The translations under genes were made by a program, and so were the position numbers. The notes beneath the pieces are model-generated. The model was not told the origin of the DNA and did no database searches. It saw only the letters and a list, made by a program, of their open reading frames with translations. A DNA stretch of 9,809 nucleotides from Rhodocyclales bacterium (GTDB lineage Bacteria; Pseudomonadota; Gammaproteobacteria; Burkholderiales; Rhodocyclaceae): NCBI GenBank assembly GCA_021413665.1, contig JAIOPW010000389.1:1-9809 (forward strand), given 5' to 3'. Positions 7,526 to 9,809 of the stretch are shown here, in pieces (the first letter of the stretch is position 1; every line of letters begins with the position of its first letter).

Positions 7526-9809
7526 TCAGGCTGACGCTGGAAGCCATGTCGAGCAGTCCCGCACCGCTGTCGAGGATGCTCCCGCCGCCACCCGCCACTC
7601 CGTCGTAGCCGGCGTTGATGGTGAAGCCGCCGCTGCTTCCCGCAGGTGTCGCCACAGTGCCGCCGATGGTGATGTCCGCCGTATGCAGCGCGTCGCCGAT
7701 GATCAGGCCGCCCGTAGTGGTCGGAAGGTTCAGGTTCGCCTGGCTCAATATCAGGCCGCTCCCCGCGATCAGGCTGATCGCCTGAGCGGCCGTACCGGAA
7801 GTCAGTGTCACTGGAGCCGCATTGCCTGTCACTGTGCCGCCGAGCGCCATACTGTCACCCTTGAGTACGATCGGCGCCGTGCTCCCGGCGCCAGCATTGG
7901 TAATGACACCGCTGTTGGTCAACGTGCCACTCCCGGCGTCAAGCGTCACGCTGCTCGTACCGGTGATCGTGCTGGAATTCGTCAGGCCAGCGCCTTTCAG
8001 GCTAACCGTCGTTCCGTTCGCGGCGCCGGAAACATCGAGCAATCCACCTGCCGTGACCGCCAGGTTGCCTGTAGAAGCCACCGTGCCGAGCGACAGGTTA
8101 CTTGCATCGTTGAGTTGAATGCTGCTGCCGCTCGCACTGACGACGCCGCCAAAGTCATTGGCGGGCGCCAGGAGTGTGATGCCTTGCCCGGGAGCATTGA
8201 GTACGGTAGTGCCCGTCACTGTCAGTGGGCCGCTTTGTCCGATGGTGCCGCTGGCGGTCAGGTCGAGGTTTCCGCCTACGCTGGAAACGCCGAGCAGGAA
8301 ACTGTCGAAGCGCACTGTGGCGTTGCCGGCTGTATTGAGGGCAAGACCATAGCCCGCAGCGCTGTTGCCGCCGTTGATGGCCGTTATGCCGGCGCCGGTG
8401 GAATTGAGCGCGGCGGCCGCTCCCAAGACAACGGCATCCACGTAGGACTGGGCTCCCGAGGTAGTGATCGAACCGCCGTTGATCGCCGTGATTCCGCCGC
8501 CCGCCATCGTCAATGTGGCCAGCGCATTTGTGCCACCGACGATGCCGCCGAAGGTGGTCGTGCCGGTGGTATTCACATCAAGAGTAAACGGTCCGTCCAG
8601 CGCACCCCCGAAAGTGATCGACCCGCCGGCGGTAGAGGTGAGCGTGGTCGCGGCATTCAGCGTCACTGCGCCGGTGAAGGTTTGGGTCCCGACGGTCTGG
8701 ATCGTCCCGCCCAGGGTCGTCGAGGCGCCGTTAAGGTTGCCGCCAAGGCTGCTACCGACGGACCCGTTGATGGTACTCGCGCCCGTGGCCGTCAGGTTTG
8801 GAAACGCCGTCCAACTGACAGTGCCGTTGTTGCCCGCGTTCGCAGCCGTCAGGTTGAAGGTCTGTCCCGCGCCGGTGAGTGTCCCGGCACCGGTGCCTGT
8901 CGCGGCTGTGAAACCCGCATAGTCGATGCCGCTCGCCGCCGAGAGGAGGGTGTCGATCGCAAAATTGCCCGCGATATTGCTGATCGTGCCCGTGCCTGCG
9001 ACCGTGGTGGCGCTGGCAAACGTCATCCCCTGATTGCTCTTCAAGCCATCGTCGAAACCGACCGCCCCCGTCACCGCCGTGGTGTTGCTCGCGGCGTTGA
9101 AGGCGCTGTAGGCGATGCCGCTGGCGCCCGTGCCCGCGTTCGGGCCCGTCAGTGCGAAGCTCGCCGTGTTGGTGACGTCCGCCGTGCCATCTGCGGCCAC
9201 CGTCGCCAGGCTGCCCAGGCCGCTGTAGTCGATGCCGCTGCCCGACACCTTCGTGCTGTCGTTGAAGCTGGTGGCGATGCCGGTCAGTGCCGTGCCCGTA
9301 CCGGCCACTGTCGCCAGCGCGAAGCCGGTGTAATTCACTGCGCTTGCCGCCGAGATCCGCGTTGTGTCGCCGAAGCTGCCGTTCATCCCGGTCAGCGCCG
9401 TGCCGGTGCCGGTGACGCCCGTGAAGCCGGCGTAGTCGATGCCGCTGGCCGCCGACACCAGCGTGTTGTCGGCGAAGCTGCCCGCGACGTTGCTGATCGT
9501 GCCCGTGCCTGCGGCCGTGGTCACGGCCGCGAAGGTGATGCCCTGGCTGCTCTTCGCCGTGTCGTCGAAACCGACGGCGCCGGTCACCGCCGTGGTGTCC
9601 GCAGCCGCAAAGCCCGCGAAGGAAATGCCTCCCGCCGTACCCGCCGTCGGGCCCGTCAGGTTGAATACCGTTGAGAACAGCCATGATATTGATCCTCCCG
9701 TGGAGGAAGTGGCGCTACCACTGCCCGTTGGTGCCGTGGAATATATCAGGTCGTTCAGATTCGTGAGCGTTCCGTTGAATGTAATTGTCGTGCCAGTAAG
9801 CGTCAATGA
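7494..9809 (-). CDS. Giant beta-strand repeat (filamentous haemagglutinin-like) adhesin, N-terminus off window
   Basis: The frame is open to the right edge, so the start, any signal peptide and any TPS secretion domain are not seen. About 770 residues are present, almost free of Cys, Trp, Lys and His until the end and dominated by Gly, Thr, Ala, Ser and Asn. The first part holds repeats of about 35-43 residues with the outline AGTGT-x-SN/LTG-x-SF-x-D-x-T-x-VSAASGIDYAGF, and a longer unit repeated at a spacing of 513 bases. The later part is a less regular beta-helix series (GGITAINGGS, GNLDLTASGTIGQSGPLTVTG in two parts, GNLAVTAGGLLDVSG). The frame ends abruptly in SLKAHGPRPDRC, where the repeat pattern is lost and resumes in another frame. 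Probably a surface adhesin exported through the Sec and an outer-membrane pathway; substrate unknown. Confidence 0.8.
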   Translation of the reverse strand, partial: SLTLTGTTITFNGTLTNLNDLIYSTAPTGSGSATSSTGGSISWLFSTVFNLTGPTAGTAGGISFAGFAAADTTAVTGAVGFDDTAKSSQGITFAAVTTAAGTGTISNVAGSFADNTLVSAASGIDYAGFTGVTGTGTALTGMNGSFGDTTRISAASAVNYTGFALATVAGTGTALTGIATSFNDSTKVSGSGIDYSGLGSLATVAADGTADVTNTASFALTGPNAGTGASGIAYSAFNAASNTTAVTGAVGFDDGLKSNQGMTFASATTVAGTGTISNIAGNFAIDTLLSAASGIDYAGFTAATGTGAGTLTGAGQTFNLTAANAGNNGTVSWTAFPNLTATGASTINGSVGSSLGGNLNGASTTLGGTIQTVGTQTFTGAVTLNAATTLTSTAGGSITFGGALDGPFTLDVNTTGTTTFGGIVGGTNALATLTMAGGGITAINGGSITTSGAQSYVDAVVLGAAAALNSTGAGITAINGGNSAAGYGLALNTAGNATVRFDSFLLGVSSVGGNLDLTASGTIGQSGPLTVTGTTVLNAPGQGITLLAPANDFGGVVSASGSSIQLNDASNLSLGTVASTGNLAVTAGGLLDVSGAANGTTVSLKGAGLTNSSTITGTSSVTLDAGSGTLTNSGVITNAGAGSTAPIVLKGDSMALGGTVTGNAAPVTLTSGTAAQAISLIAGSGLILSQANLNLPTTTGGLIIGDALHTADITIGGTVATPAGSSGGFTINAGYDGVAGGGGSILDSGAGLLDMASSVSLKAHGPRPDRC
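7510..7530 (-). other. Probable single-base frameshift splitting the adhesin gene
   Basis: Upstream of here the frame gives DMASSVSLKA, good repeat sequence, then HGPRPDRC and a stop at 7494. The other frame gives meaningless sequence upstream but PWTQTGPMLNVGSL from about 7522 on. Adding one C to the GCCC run (plus-strand GGG at 7520-7522) would join SLKA to PWTQTGP in one frame. No slippery heptamer for programmed -1 shifting is visible. It is either a sequencing or assembly error in a short G run, or a real mutation that truncates the protein. Confidence 0.65.
8921..9150 (-). repeat. Long adhesin repeat, copy 2
   Basis: This encodes LTGPNAGTGASGIAYSAF through TAVTGAVGFDDGLKSNQG to TISNIAGNFAIDTLLSAASGIDYAGF. 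It matches copy 1 at 9434-9657 with a constant offset of 513 bases (171 codons) from 8921 to about 9090, then a two-codon length difference. AGTCGATGCC at 8921 and TCACCGCCGT at 9071 recur at 9434 and 9584. Confidence 0.8.
9434..9657 (-). repeat. Long adhesin repeat, copy 1
   Basis: This encodes LTGPTAGTAGGISFAGF through TAVTGAVGFDDTAKSSQG to TISNVAGSFADNTLVSAASGIDYAGF. It is the partner of 8921-9150. The two copies differ at many single positions but keep register, so the duplication is not recent. Between them lie shorter related units (SFGDTTRISAASAVNYTGF and SFNDSTKVSGSGIDYSGL), showing the region grew by repeated duplication. Confidence 0.8.

Noticed and set aside
7518..9674. A 718-codon open frame on the plus strand opposite the adhesin
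   Set aside because: It is a mirror of the repetitive GC-rich adhesin codons, with Arg/Gly/His-rich content and no recognisable domain; the minus-strand frame has clear beta-strand repeats.

Overview
The window reads as the chromosome of a GC-rich proteobacterium, most likely a betaproteobacterium. That is an inference from the ftsK-lolA-rarA order, the integron integrase type, and the pairing of a FecR-domain protein with a giant repetitive adhesin. All large genes lie on the minus strand, so transcription runs from high to low coordinates. The one plus-strand gene I accept is a small open reading frame inside an integron cassette.

Region by region, in transcription order: (1) 9809-6181 holds a very large, Gly/Thr/Ala/Ser-rich beta-strand repeat protein resembling filamentous haemagglutinin. 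It is cut by the window edge at its N-terminus and split by an apparent single-base frameshift near 7520. (2) 6170-5478 encodes a secreted FecR-domain protein, 10 nt behind the adhesin stop and with a good Shine-Dalgarno sequence, so the two form an operon. (3) 5346-3037 is the DNA translocase ftsK. (4) 2997-2380 is lolA, the periplasmic lipoprotein carrier. (5) 2379-2130 is a non-coding, hairpin-rich stretch. (6) 2129-1664 is a single integron gene cassette with its attC site, encoding a 100-residue predicted three-helix membrane protein in the plus direction. (7) 1663-1579 is the attI/promoter region. (8) 1584-565 is an intact integron integrase gene, intI. (9) 539-1 is the N-terminal part of rarA, running off the window.

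The most informative structure is a complete minimal chromosomal integron (intI, attI, one cassette, attC) sitting between lolA and rarA. The cassette boundaries can be set to the base. The ten bases formed by joining the last cassette base (2129) to the first nine (1664-1672) are an exact reverse complement of 2057-2066, the R'' arm of attC, as expected for a cassette that once existed as a circle. No second attC partner to the sequence after 2129 is visible, so the array appears to hold one cassette and the bases from 2130 on are probably the native flank.

The host genes act in chromosome segregation and division (FtsK), lipoprotein sorting (LolA) and replication-fork maintenance (RarA). 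The adhesin/FecR operon is an accessory surface system. No tRNA, rRNA, CRISPR array or transposase was seen.
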